Counted from the first letter of the stretch, positions 54,156 through 63,141 are shown. The stretch is 64,000 nucleotides of DNA from Pseudomonas sp. NFIX28 (GCF_900107395.1 NZ_FNPW01000017.1:1-64000); one strand, 5' to 3'. The notes: a model not told the origin generated them from the sequence alone. Made by a program: numbers and translations.

Positions 54156-54959
54156 ATGATGTTGAAGACCCTTGTTTCTTGTGCGTTGGTATTGATAGGC
54201 GGTGTATTCATGACTTTTGCAAATGCTGAAACCAACCCTTCCACTGCAATGCCGAAGGATCGCCAGATACTGGTGATCATGACCAATCACGCCAGCTATC
54301 CCTCACGAACCGACACCACGGGGCTGTGGTTGACCGAGCTGACGCATTTCACGGATGTCGTCGAGGCCGCCGGTTATACGACGGTTTTTGCCAGCCCCAA
54401 GGGCGGAGCGGTTCCGCTGGACGAGCGCAGCCTCGGTTGGCTCTACATGGACAAGGCCGCCCGTGAGCATTTGCAGTCACCGGCGTTTCGCGCTCGCCTG
54501 AACAACACAATACCGATCGCCGACATCGACCCCTCCCGCTTCAGCGTCATCTATTTCACCGGGGGCCACGGTGTGATGTGGGACTTTCCCGACAACCCGG
54601 ACCTGCGTCGTGTCGCCGAGAAGATCTACAACCAAGGCGGCATTGTCTCGGCGGTCTGCCATGGCGTGGCGGGACTGCTGGATCTCAAGGACGAGCAAGG
54701 CCAGGCACTTATCAAGAACAGAAACATCACCGGTTTCTCGAATCGCGAAGAGCTGCTTTCGGGCATGAAGAACCAGGTTCCCTTCTTCCTCGAGGACAGA
54801 CTGGTCGGCCAGGGTGCGCGTTACCGCAAGGCCTGGCTGCCATTCACCCCATTTGCCATCACCGATGGCCGCCTGGTGACGGGGCAGAACCCGCAGTCGC
54901 CCAGGGCCGTGGCTGAAGCCGTGATGGCCTTGCTCTCCGCTGGCAATAAAACTCGCTGA
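54156..54959 (+). CDS. exported DJ-1/PfpI-family protein
   Basis: A 267-aa class I glutamine-amidotransferase-like protein. The nucleophile elbow is GGIVSAVCHGVAGLLD (Cys about 168), with FTGGHGVMWDFPDNPD upstream, as in Hsp31-type glyoxalase/chaperone relatives. The N-terminus is a signal peptide (LVSCALVLIGGVFMTFANA), unusual for this cytosolic family. An upstream in-frame ATG at 54108 lies inside the promoter and cannot be used. GGAG at 54147 supports the ATG at 54156 or 54159. Possible role: reactive aldehyde defence in the periplasm. Confidence 0.85.
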   Translation: MMLKTLVSCALVLIGGVFMTFANAETNPSTAMPKDRQILVIMTNHASYPSRTDTTGLWLTELTHFTDVVEAAGYTTVFASPKGGAVPLDERSLGWLYMDKAAREHLQSPAFRARLNNTIPIADIDPSRFSVIYFTGGHGVMWDFPDNPDLRRVAEKIYNQGGIVSAVCHGVAGLLDLKDEQGQALIKNRNITGFSNREELLSGMKNQVPFFLEDRLVGQGARYRKAWLPFTPFAITDGRLVTGQNPQSPRAVAEAVMALLSAGNKTR

Positions 54960-55011
54960 GCCATTGCAAACGGCACGCTGAAAGCCAACGAAAAAAGCCA
55001 GCTCACGGCGC

Positions 55012-55042
55012 TTGACCTTAAAGTTCAGTTTAACGTTAAGGT
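55012..55042 (+). promoter_or_regulatory. MerR-type promoter of the acetoacetate-decarboxylase-like gene
   Basis: -35 TTGACC (55012-55017), 19-bp spacer TTAAAGTTCAGTTTAACGT, -10 TAAGGT (55037-55042). The leader to the start codon is about 135 nt, longer than at the other sites. Confidence 0.75.
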
Positions 55043-55183
55043 GATTTTCGGCGGCTTTCAAAAGCCTGCCCTGGCGAATTTCGGCTGGCGTGAATGGCGT
55101 GAGATATCGAGCGCATCGAGTGCTCAGCGAAATTCTCTGGTCGACGCCATCGAGTCAGATGCAATCACCTGGAGAGAAACCCA

Positions 55184-56191
55184 TTGAAACTCGCAAGTGC
55201 AGCCGTTTTAACAGGATTGCTTTTAAACACGTTTGCCAATCATGCATTGGCGGGGATGCCTGAAATGCCCAGCCAGACCGACAGCACCCTGATCGATATC
55301 GCGGGCCATCAGGTGCCCGTGGTCAAGGGCGGCTTGTACGACCGCTTTCGCTCCAACCCTCCCTTGTCGGTGATTGCCGCAGAAGTCCCGGGCGTTGATT
55401 TGAGCTGGTTCAAAGGGCTGGAGAAGACCAGGGTCGACATCGGCTTTGAGTCCTACTCCCCGAACTTCTACTACCAGAACAGTCGCGTGACCGCTGTCTA
55501 TACGGCAGACCTGGACAGGCTTCGGGCGCTGATGCCGGCCGAGGTGCTGGCCACCGTCCAACCCCTGCAAGTCTGGCCAGGCCGGGGCTTGATCGCGTTT
55601 ACCGCCTATACCTACGAGCACTGCGATAACGACGCCTATAACGAAGTCGCCCTATCGATCATCACCAACAAGCCTGGCAAGGCCAACCTGGGCCCCTTCA
55701 CGCTGATTGGCCAGTCGATGTCCGGAGATTTCTGGGGTTATGTGCTCAAGCTGCCGGTCAATACCGAGCTTGCGCGGGTTCGCGGTGTCGTCGGTTATAA
55801 CCTGCCGAAATGGCTGACAGGTATTGAGCGAAAAGAGGATGCCAAATCGGTGACCTATGACATTACCGACAGCCAGACCGGCAAAGTGGACGTGTCCTTC
55901 ACCGCGAAGAAGCTCGATGACCTGTCCAGCGACATTGATATCGTCACCAGCAGCTTCACCAATCTCGATCACAAGGGCCAATTGGCCTATGGGTATGCCG
56001 TTTCCCGCCAGCTCAGCCATGGCTCCAGCCGGAGCGCGGATTCGGCGACCCTCACGCTGGGCGACGGTAGCCTGTCGAACTACATTCGCTCCTTGCAGCT
56101 CGGGAAAATGCTGAAGTACGAATATGTGCCTGAGTTCCAAAGCGCGCTCTACGCGCCAAAACCACTCGTTACCCTGGCTGGCATGCACTGA
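55184..56191 (+). CDS. exported acetoacetate-decarboxylase-like protein
   Basis: A 335-aa ADC-superfamily protein. The signal peptide ASAAVLTGLLLNTFANHALA is cut before GMPEMPS. The middle region (FYYQNSRVTAVYTADLDRL; VGYNLPKWLTGIERKED) matches the family, whose Schiff-base lysine normally lies in the PK element. Classical ADC enzymes are cytoplasmic, so an exported member is notable. The start is TTG at 55184, with GGAG 8-12 nt upstream and a good signal peptide. It has its own MerR-type promoter. Substrate unknown. Confidence 0.82.
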   Translation: MKLASAAVLTGLLLNTFANHALAGMPEMPSQTDSTLIDIAGHQVPVVKGGLYDRFRSNPPLSVIAAEVPGVDLSWFKGLEKTRVDIGFESYSPNFYYQNSRVTAVYTADLDRLRALMPAEVLATVQPLQVWPGRGLIAFTAYTYEHCDNDAYNEVALSIITNKPGKANLGPFTLIGQSMSGDFWGYVLKLPVNTELARVRGVVGYNLPKWLTGIERKEDAKSVTYDITDSQTGKVDVSFTAKKLDDLSSDIDIVTSSFTNLDHKGQLAYGYAVSRQLSHGSSRSADSATLTLGDGSLSNYIRSLQLGKMLKYEYVPEFQSALYAPKPLVTLAGMH

Positions 56192-56214
56192 TCAAAGGAT
56201 CATGGCTTTTTAAG

Positions 56215-56241
56215 CCTGTCAGGCCTCATCAGCCTGACAGG
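56215..56241. terminator. hairpin between the convergent ADC-like and merR genes
   Basis: CCTGTCAGGC, a 7-nt loop and GCCTGACAGG (perfect 10-bp stem). It lies 23 nt after one stop and 7 nt from the other. Tails are only weakly T-rich. Likely serves both strands. Confidence 0.6.
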
Positions 56242-56248
56242 TTGCGTG

Positions 56249-56698
56249 TTACTTGGAAGACGCACCATTACGGCGGCCTGAAGCCGGCACCCCGCCTTCT
56301 TCACGCAGACGATGCAACAACAATTGCGTGTTGTCCGCACAGCCCATGCCCTCGGGCTTACTCTCGACACCCTCGATCACAAGCAGTAGCTGGGCTTTAT
56401 TCTGCGCCAGCCGTTGCTGGAGGATTTCGATTTCCTCGACCTTGCGCTTGAGCCCACTCAGCAACTCTTCATGCTGCCATCCGTTGGCATTCATAGGCAG
56501 TAACTGGTGGATCTCCTCCAGCGAAAAACCTGCCGCCTGTGCCCCGGTGATGATCTCCAGCACCCACTCGGTGTCAGGTGCGTAGTCCCGATACCCGTTG
56601 GCTTTGCGCTCGACGGATTTGATCAAGCCTCTCGCTTCGTAGAAGCGGATGCGTGAAGGCGCCAACCCGCTGATTTTCGCCAGTTCGCCAATTCTCAT
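56249..56698 (-). CDS. MerR-family transcription activator
   Basis: A 149-aa regulator. The N-terminal winged helix-turn-helix (MRIGELAKISGLAPSRIRFY then EARGLI) is followed by a long dimerisation helix (LKRKVEEIEILQQRLAQNKA) and a short tail. There is a single cysteine (EGMGCADN, about residue 122), so SoxR-type iron-sulphur or classic multi-cysteine metal sites are absent. MerR proteins activate promoters with over-long 19-20-bp spacers by untwisting DNA. Exactly such promoters precede the four nearby enzyme genes. The start ATG is at 56698. Confidence 0.9.
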   Translation of the reverse strand: MRIGELAKISGLAPSRIRFYEARGLIKSVERKANGYRDYAPDTEWVLEIITGAQAAGFSLEEIHQLLPMNANGWQHEELLSGLKRKVEEIEILQQRLAQNKAQLLLVIEGVESKPEGMGCADNTQLLLHRLREEGGVPASGRRNGASSK

Positions 56699-56717
56699 AT
56701 TCCCACCCAAAAAACCA

Positions 56718-56748
56718 TTGACCTTAAAGTTGACTTTAAACCTAAAGT
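56718..56748 (+). promoter_or_regulatory. MerR-type operator/promoter between merR and sbcD
   Basis: -35 TTGACC (56718-56723), 19-bp spacer TTAAAGTTGACTTTAAACC, -10 TAAAGT (56743-56748). It faces sbcD on the plus strand and lies 19 bp before the merR ATG on the other strand. Most simply the autoregulatory operator, possibly also an sbcDC promoter. Confidence 0.6.
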
Positions 56749-56945
56749 TATTTGGCGGCCAAGCAGCGCAAGCGTCGCCCCATGACTCAAGAGCTATCTT
56801 GCCGAACGCCAACTTTTGACTGTCGCCAAACGGCACCGCTATTCGGCATCCAAGCAAACCCCACACCCCATTTGCCAGTAAACTCTCCCCCCTCACGCCG
56901 CGCTCCTCTTCCCTGCGGCTCACCTGATTGTTTGCGGAGTTTGCC

Positions 56946-58190
56946 TTGCGTCTGTTTCACACCTCCGACTGGCACCTGGGGCAGAACCTCCATGGCCAGG
57001 AACGCGATTTCGAGCATGCCTGCTTTCTTGAATGGCTGTTGCGCCAGCTGGCGCTGCACAGCCCTGATGTGCTGCTGATTGCCGGCGATATCTTCGACAC
57101 GGTCAACCCGCCGGTCAAAGCCCAGGAGCGGCTGTACGACTTTATTGTCAGCGCCCATGAACAGCAGCCCGGCCTGACCATTGTGATGATCGCCGGCAAC
57201 CATGACTCCGGCTCGCGCATCGAGTTGCCGGCGCCTTTGATGCGGCGTCTGCGCACCCACGCTTTGGGCCGGGTGTTGTGGCTGGACGATGGGCAGTTGG
57301 ACAGCGAGCGTCTGTTGCTGCCGTTGCCGGATGCCAGCGGCGCGATTGCCGGTTGGTGCCTGGCGCTGCCGTTCCTGCGCCCGGCGGAAGTCACCGGAGC
57401 GCATCTAGGCGACGATTACCTGCGGGGCATCGGCCAGGTGCATGAATGGCTGATCGCCGCGGCCAACGCCAAGCGCCAGCCGGGCCAGGCGCTGGTCGCC
57501 ATCAGCCACGCGCATATGGCCGGTGGTTCGGTGTCGGAGGACTCCGAGCGCAGCTTGATCATCGGCAACGCCGAGGCCCTGCCCGCCAGTCTGTTCGGCC
57601 CGAGCATCAGCTACGTGGCCCTGGGGCATCTGCACAAGCCGCAGAAGGTCAACGGCGAGGAGCGCATCCGCTACAGCGGTTCGCCGATACCGCTGTCGTT
57701 CTCCGAGATCAGCTACCAGCATCAGATCCTCGATATCCAGCTCGACGGCGAAACCCTGGTCAGCGTCGAACCGCGGCTGGTCCCGCGCGCGGTCAACCTG
57801 CAACGCCTGGGCCCGGTACCGCTGGCGGAGATCCTGCTGCAACTGGCCGAGTTGCCGGACATCGACCTGCTGGCCGAAGAACAGCGCCAGCCCTGGCTGG
57901 AAGTGCGGGTGCGCCTGGACGAGCCGCAGCCGGACCTGCGCCAGCAAGTGGAAAGCGCCCTGCAGGGCAAGGCCGTGCGCCTGGTGCGGATCGCCGCCGA
58001 ATACGCCGGCAACGGAGGCCGCGAGGGCGATGACGGCGCCGCGCAGCTGGTGGAGCTCGACCAGCTCAGCCCGCAGGACCTGTTCAGCCGCGCCTGGCTG
58101 GACAGCTACGGCAGCGAAGTGGACGAACAGACCCTCAAGGACTTTGCGCAACTGCTCCAGGAAGTGCAGCACGAGGAGGAGCAGCCATGA
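56946..58190 (+). CDS. sbcD: exonuclease subunit SbcD
   Basis: A 414-aa Mre11-family nuclease that, with SbcC, cleaves DNA hairpins and protein-blocked ends. Metallophosphoesterase motifs: FHTSDWHLGQ, LLIAGDIFDTVNP, IAGNHDSGSR, and ISHAHMAGG, then ALGHLHKPQ. The start is a TTG at 56946 with GGAG 6 nt upstream; the frame extends 18 nt further but includes the ribosome site. It overlaps sbcC by 4 nt. Relevant here because the window is rich in inverted repeats that could form hairpins. Confidence 0.93.
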   Translation: MRLFHTSDWHLGQNLHGQERDFEHACFLEWLLRQLALHSPDVLLIAGDIFDTVNPPVKAQERLYDFIVSAHEQQPGLTIVMIAGNHDSGSRIELPAPLMRRLRTHALGRVLWLDDGQLDSERLLLPLPDASGAIAGWCLALPFLRPAEVTGAHLGDDYLRGIGQVHEWLIAAANAKRQPGQALVAISHAHMAGGSVSEDSERSLIIGNAEALPASLFGPSISYVALGHLHKPQKVNGEERIRYSGSPIPLSFSEISYQHQILDIQLDGETLVSVEPRLVPRAVNLQRLGPVPLAEILLQLAELPDIDLLAEEQRQPWLEVRVRLDEPQPDLRQQVESALQGKAVRLVRIAAEYAGNGGREGDDGAAQLVELDQLSPQDLFSRAWLDSYGSEVDEQTLKDFAQLLQEVQHEEEQP

Positions 58191-61100
58191 AGATTCTTGC
58201 CATCCGCCTGAGAAACCTGGCCTCCCTGGCCGGCCCCTTTGAAATCGACTTCACCGCCGAGCCCCTGGCCAGCGCCGGGCTGTTCGCCATTACCGGGCCC
58301 ACCGGCGCCGGCAAGAGCACCCTGCTCGACGCCCTGTGCCTGGCGCTGTTCGGCGCGGTGCCGCGGCTGAACAATATCGGCCGCGAAACCAAGGTGCCGG
58401 AGGTCGACAGCGAAATGCTCACCAGCGACCCGCGCACCCTGCTGCGTCGCGGCACCGGCAGCGGTTACGCCGAGGTCGACTTCGTCGGCATCGACGGCCA
58501 TCGCTATCGCGCGCGCTGGGAAACCAACCGCGCCCGGGACAAAGCCAACGGCAAGCTGCAGGCCAGCAAGCAGAGCCTGCATGATCTGGATAGCAATCAA
58601 CTGCTGGCCAGCCAGAAGCGCGACTACGAGCAATTGATCGAAGCCAAGCTGGGGCTCAATTTCGAGCAGTTCACCCGCGCGGTGATGCTGGCCCAGAGCG
58701 AGTTCAGCGCCTTCCTCAAGGCCGACGACAAGGAACGCAGCGAGCTACTGGAAAAGCTCACCAACACCTCGATCTACAGCCAGCTCGGGCGGCGCGCCTA
58801 CAGCAAGAGCAAGGAAGCCGAGGAGCAACACAAGACCCTCAAGGCCCAGGCCAGCGGCATCACCCCGCTGGAGCCTGAGGTGCGCGCCGAACTGGACCAG
58901 CGCTTCGACGCCGCCCAGCAGCAGCTCAAGGCCCAGCAGGCGCAGCTCAAGCAGCTGGAGCTGCAACACGGCTGGCTCAAGGAATTGCAGCAATTGCAGG
59001 AGCAGCAGCAGAGCGCCGCCGAGCAATTGCAACAGGCGCAAACGGCCTGGAATGGCCTGGCCAGCGAGCGCACCCGGCTGGCTCGGCTGGAGCAGTTGGC
59101 GCCGCAGCGCCATCAGTTCGCCCGACAGGTGGAGCTGAACCAGCAATTGACGCCGCTGCGCGAACAGATCCGGCAACAGCGTCAGCAACAAGGCGCAGAA
59201 CAGCAACGCCAGGGCGAACTGGAGCAGCAGTTGGGTACGGCCCAGGCCGCGTTGCTCGCTGCCCAGGAACAGCAGAGCGCCAGCGCCCCGCTGCTGCGCG
59301 AGGCCTTTGCCGAGCAAAGCACCCTCGCCCATCTGGGCAAGAGCTGCGGCGAAGCCGGCGAGCTCAAGGACAAGCTGCAACAGGCCAGCGAGCAAGGCCA
59401 GCAGGCGATCCAGGCCATGCTCGAACAGCAGCGGCTGGTGGGCGAGCGCCTGCAACGGATTGCCGAACAGTTGGAACACAGCACTCACCTGGCGCCGCTG
59501 AGCGATGCCTGGAACGCCTACCGCGATCGCCTGCAACAGCTGATGCTGGCCGGCAACCGGCTGAACAAGGGCCAGGAAGAACTGCCCGGCCTGCAACAAC
59601 GGGCCGCCAGCGCCGCGCAGCAGTTGGCCGCGCAACGCGATGAACTGCAAGTGCTGTACAGCGAAGCCGGCGCCGAGCCCCAGGCGGTGGCCGAACAGTT
59701 GCAGATCCTCAGCGACCTGCTGCAGGACAACCGCAAGCAACAGCGCGCCTTCGAAGAACTGGCGCGGCTGTGGGCCAGCCAGCAGGACCTGGACAAGCGC
59801 GGCGCGGAACTGGCCGACAAGCAGCAGGCCGTGGCCCTCCAGCGCGAAGAACTGAACCGGGTCGGCCTGCAGGCCAAGGCCGAACTGACCGTCGCCGAAC
59901 AGACCCTGGCGGTGACCCAGCAACTGCTGGAGCGCCAGCGCCTGGCGCGCAGTGCCAGCGTCGAAGAGCTGCGCGAGCAGTTGCAGGACGATCAGCCCTG
60001 CCCGGTCTGCGGCAGCCACGAGCATCCTTATCATCAGCCCGAGGCGCTGTTGCAGAGCCTGGGCCGCCATGACGAAAGCGAAGAAGCCAACGCGCGCAAG
60101 GCGGTGGATGAACTCAAGGAAAAACTCGCCGAACTGCGCAGCCAGGTGGGCGGCCTGATCGCCCAGCAAAAGGAATTTCTCCAGCAGCAGGAGCAACTGG
60201 CGAGCCAGCAACAGGCGTTGGCGCCGAGCATCGAGGCCCATCCGCTGGCGGCGGCGCTGCTCGACCAGAACGCCGGCAAGCGCGAGGCCTGGCTGAACCA
60301 GCAACTGGGCCAGTTGCACCAGAGCATCCAGCAAGACGAACAGCGCCAAGGCGCGCTGCTGAAACTGCAAAAGGACGCCGGACGCCTGCAACAGCAACTG
60401 CAGGCAGCGATCGAGGCCAGCCAGGAAGCCACGCAGCACCTGACCCAGCAGCAACAGCAACTGGGTGCGGACCGCCAGCGCCTGGAAGAAGAGCTGGCAG
60501 CCTTCGCCACCTTGCTGCCGGCCGATACCCTCGAAGCCCTGCGCAACGATCCGGCCGCGACCTTCATGCAGATCGACCAGCAGGTCATGCAGCGCCTGGA
60601 GCAGCTCGACCAGCAGAAGGAAGAACAACAGGAGCAGCAACAGCGCCAACTGGCGCTGGACAAGGAACAGGACCGCCAGCAAACCCGCATGCAGCAACTG
60701 CAAGCCGCCCAGGAGCAATTCAATGCCCTGGCCGAGCAACAGCAAGCCGCCCGCGACAAGCTCGCGCAACTGCTCGGTGAGCAGCCGAGCGCCGAGCAAT
60801 GGCAGCAGCATCTGGAACAAGCGGTGGAACAGGCGCGCGCCGCCGAGGTGCTGGCCAACCAGCAATTGCAGCAAGTCCGCAGCCTGCTGGTGCAGCTGGG
60901 CGCGGAACTGCAAGGCAAGGAGGAACGGCTGCAGGCCCTGGAAGCCGAGCAGCAGGAACTGGGCAGCAAGATCGCCGACTGGCGCCAGCAACACCCGGAG
61001 CTGGACGACGGCGCGCTGGAGCAACTGCTCAGCCTCGACGACCAGCAAGTCGCCGCGCTGCGCCAGCAGCTGCAAGAGTGCGAAAAAGCGGTGGAACAGG

Positions 61101-61828
61101 CCAAGGTCCTGGTCACCGAACGCGAGCAGCGTTTGCATAGCCATCAGGCCCGGCACGATGGCCAGCTCGATGCCGAACAACTGACCAGCGCCCTGGCCGA
61201 GCTGCACAACCAACTGGCCGCCAGCGAACAACTGAGCGCCGAACTGCGCGCCCAGCAGACCGAAGACCAGCGCCGCCAGGATGCCAACCAGGCGCTGGGC
61301 GAACAGATCGCCCAGGCCTACGCCGAATGGCAGCGCTGGGCGCGGCTCAATGCCTTGATCGGCTCGGCCAGCGGCGACACCTTCCGCAAGATCGCCCAGG
61401 CCTACAACCTCGATCTGCTGGTGCATCACGCCAACGCGCAACTGCGCCAGCTGGTGCGGCGCTATCGCCTCAAGCGCGGCGGCAGCATGCTCGGCCTGCT
61501 GGTGATGGACACGGAAATGGGCGATGAACTGCGCTCGGTGCACTCGCTGTCCGGCGGCGAGACCTTCCTGGTGTCCCTGGCGCTGGCCCTGGGCCTGGCG
61601 TCCATGGCGTCCAGCACGTTGAAGATCGAGTCGCTGTTTATCGACGAAGGCTTCGGCAGCCTCGACCCGGAATCCCTGCAACTGGCGATGGACGCCCTCG
61701 ATGGCTTGCAGGCCCAAGGGCGCAAGGTGGCGGTGATTTCCCACGTACAGGAGATGCACGAGCGGATTCCGGTACAGATCCAGGTGCGGCGCCAGGGCAA
61801 CGGCTTGAGCACCCTGGAGGTGAAATGA
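58187..61828 (+). CDS. sbcC: exonuclease SMC-like ATPase subunit SbcC
   Basis: A 1213-aa Rad50-family protein. Walker A GPTGAGKSTLLDALC (about residues 39-53). Long Gln/Glu/Leu-rich coiled coils flank the zinc hook CPVCGSHEHPY near residue 605. The ABC signature LSGGETFLVSLALALG is near 1120, and Walker B LFIDEGFGSLD near 1150. Longer than E. coli SbcC (about 1050), as usual in pseudomonads. Overlaps sbcD and the GST gene by 4 nt each. Confidence 0.94.
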   Translation: MKILAIRLRNLASLAGPFEIDFTAEPLASAGLFAITGPTGAGKSTLLDALCLALFGAVPRLNNIGRETKVPEVDSEMLTSDPRTLLRRGTGSGYAEVDFVGIDGHRYRARWETNRARDKANGKLQASKQSLHDLDSNQLLASQKRDYEQLIEAKLGLNFEQFTRAVMLAQSEFSAFLKADDKERSELLEKLTNTSIYSQLGRRAYSKSKEAEEQHKTLKAQASGITPLEPEVRAELDQRFDAAQQQLKAQQAQLKQLELQHGWLKELQQLQEQQQSAAEQLQQAQTAWNGLASERTRLARLEQLAPQRHQFARQVELNQQLTPLREQIRQQRQQQGAEQQRQGELEQQLGTAQAALLAAQEQQSASAPLLREAFAEQSTLAHLGKSCGEAGELKDKLQQASEQGQQAIQAMLEQQRLVGERLQRIAEQLEHSTHLAPLSDAWNAYRDRLQQLMLAGNRLNKGQEELPGLQQRAASAAQQLAAQRDELQVLYSEAGAEPQAVAEQLQILSDLLQDNRKQQRAFEELARLWASQQDLDKRGAELADKQQAVALQREELNRVGLQAKAELTVAEQTLAVTQQLLERQRLARSASVEELREQLQDDQPCPVCGSHEHPYHQPEALLQSLGRHDESEEANARKAVDELKEKLAELRSQVGGLIAQQKEFLQQQEQLASQQQALAPSIEAHPLAAALLDQNAGKREAWLNQQLGQLHQSIQQDEQRQGALLKLQKDAGRLQQQLQAAIEASQEATQHLTQQQQQLGADRQRLEEELAAFATLLPADTLEALRNDPAATFMQIDQQVMQRLEQLDQQKEEQQEQQQRQLALDKEQDRQQTRMQQLQAAQEQFNALAEQQQAARDKLAQLLGEQPSAEQWQQHLEQAVEQARAAEVLANQQLQQVRSLLVQLGAELQGKEERLQALEAEQQELGSKIADWRQQHPELDDGALEQLLSLDDQQVAALRQQLQECEKAVEQAKVLVTEREQRLHSHQARHDGQLDAEQLTSALAELHNQLAASEQLSAELRAQQTEDQRRQDANQALGEQIAQAYAEWQRWARLNALIGSASGDTFRKIAQAYNLDLLVHHANAQLRQLVRRYRLKRGGSMLGLLVMDTEMGDELRSVHSLSGGETFLVSLALALGLASMASSTLKIESLFIDEGFGSLDPESLQLAMDALDGLQAQGRKVAVISHVQEMHERIPVQIQVRRQGNGLSTLEVK

Positions 61829-62424
61829 ATACCCTGTATTCGTTCCGCCGCTGCCCCTATGCCATGCGCGCCCGTCTCGCGCTGCGCTACAGCGGGGTGC
61901 CGCTGGAGATAGTCGAAGTCAGCCTCAAGGCCAAGCCGGCGGCGATGCTGGCGCTATCGTCCAAGGGCACGGTGCCGGTGCTCAACGTCGACGGTCGAGT
62001 GATCGACGAAAGCCTGGACATCATGCGCTGGGCCCTGGCCCAGCACGATCCGCAGGACTGGCTATTGAAGGATGATGGGCCGGGCCAACAACGGATCGAG
62101 GCGCTGATCGCGGAAAACGACCAGGTGTTCAAGCAGCACCTCAATCGTTACAAATACGCCGAGCGTTATCCCGAGCAGCCGATGGAGCATTACCGCGGCC
62201 AGGGAGAAGTATTTCTACAGCAGTTGGATGAACTGTTGAGCCAGCGCGACTACTTGCTGGCGGATCATCCGTGCCTGGCGGACATGGCCCTGGCGCCTTT
62301 CGTGCGGCAGTTCGCCCATGTCGATCGCGAGTGGTTCGCGCAGGCGCCTTACCCGCATTTGCAGCGCTGGTTGCAGCGGTTCCTGGAGTCGGAGCTGTTC
62401 ACCCAGGTGATGGCCAAGGCCTGA
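61825..62424 (+). CDS. glutathione S-transferase family protein
   Basis: A 199-aa cytosolic GST-like protein. The thioredoxin-fold N-domain has SFRRCPYAMRARLALRYSG and the GSH-site SSKGTVPVLNVDGRVIDESL (Glu-Ser). The helical C-domain has LLADHPCLADMALAPFVRQF. The Cys-Pro-Tyr at residues 10-12 gives it a glutaredoxin-like active site. It is the third gene of the sbcD-sbcC operon by a 4-nt overlap. Substrate unknown. Confidence 0.88.
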   Translation: MNTLYSFRRCPYAMRARLALRYSGVPLEIVEVSLKAKPAAMLALSSKGTVPVLNVDGRVIDESLDIMRWALAQHDPQDWLLKDDGPGQQRIEALIAENDQVFKQHLNRYKYAERYPEQPMEHYRGQGEVFLQQLDELLSQRDYLLADHPCLADMALAPFVRQFAHVDREWFAQAPYPHLQRWLQRFLESELFTQVMAKA

Positions 62425-62439
62425 ACCTGCGCCCATTCC

Positions 62440-62538
62440 GTAGGAGAGAAGCTTGCTCGCGAAAAAAACCGCAACGATAACGCGGTATGACGGATACATC
62501 GCCGCTGCGCGGCTATCGCGAGCAAGCTTCGCTCCTAC
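62440..62538. repeat. REP-type inverted pair after the GST gene
   Basis: GTAGGAGAGAAGCTTGCTCG and the inverse arm CGAGCAAGCTTCGCTCCTAC about 60 bp apart. The first arm has one base change that breaks perfect pairing. It lies between convergent genes. Confidence 0.82.
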
Positions 62539-62567
62539 AGAAGATTGTGTTGTTTCGAGAGTTGCAT

Positions 62568-62825
62568 TCAGGCCAGCACGCTGCACATCTGCAACGCCGA
62601 GCAATCGACGCTGAACGGGCCGAAGTAGGCGGCCTTGGGCTTGGCTGGCGGGTTGCCGGCCAACAGGCCCTGGGCCTTGGCGGTTTCAATGTTGTGGGCA
62701 ATGTTGTGATTGCATTCGATGGCGCGGGCCAGCGAGCCCGCCGAGCCCTGCCCTATCCCCAGCAAGGACGCGCCATTGGTCATGAACGCCAGGAAGGCAA
62801 TGACCCAGAACCTGCGTCCTTTCAT
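62568..62825 (-). CDS. small exported or membrane-anchored protein, unknown
   Basis: An 85-aa protein. The hydrophobic N-terminus (FWVIAFLAFMTNGASLLGIG) may be a signal peptide or anchor. A soluble tail with three cysteines follows (IECNHN; VDCSALQMC). No family recognised. The ATG overlaps the stop of the upstream 68-aa gene by 4 nt, which supports both as real. Confidence 0.65.
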   Translation of the reverse strand: MKGRRFWVIAFLAFMTNGASLLGIGQGSAGSLARAIECNHNIAHNIETAKAQGLLAGNPPAKPKAAYFGPFSVDCSALQMCSVLA

Positions 62826-63028
62826 AGCAGCGCCACTCCCGCATCCATGGAGTGCTCGGCGGCTTGCGCGCGGTGTTCGAACTGGATGGCCGGGTAAGCG
62901 ACGTGGATCGGCGGTTGCGCCACCGATGGGGTCTGGGCCGAGAGGCTGACCAGGAGGACCATGGCCAGGTACAAGCCGATGGCGACATAGGCGCCGCGCT
63001 TGGCAGAGGTGAGAATCGAGCGGGCCAT
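62822..63028 (-). CDS. small single-pass membrane protein, unknown
   Basis: A 68-aa protein with a basic start (ARSILTSAKRGAY), one membrane segment (VAIGLYLAMVLLVSLSA) and a periplasmic tail (PIHVAYPAIQFEHRAQAAEH). GGAG lies 6 nt before the ATG. First gene of a two-gene unit with the 85-aa protein. No function can be assigned. Confidence 0.65.
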   Translation of the reverse strand: MARSILTSAKRGAYVAIGLYLAMVLLVSLSAQTPSVAQPPIHVAYPAIQFEHRAQAAEHSMDAGVALL

Positions 63029-63141
63029 GATGGTCTCCGTGGGCGTGTTTCAGTGCTCACAGAATCCGTTAAAAACGCCCGCCGCAGAAACCACCTCGGT
63101 GCATAGTCACCATCAGTTGGATTGATCGTTAGCCCGGCCCA

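Noticed and set aside
58745..61759. A 1004-codon minus-strand frame, very rich in Leu, inside sbcC.
   Set aside because: It is the complement of the CAG/CTG-rich coiled-coil coding region of sbcC.
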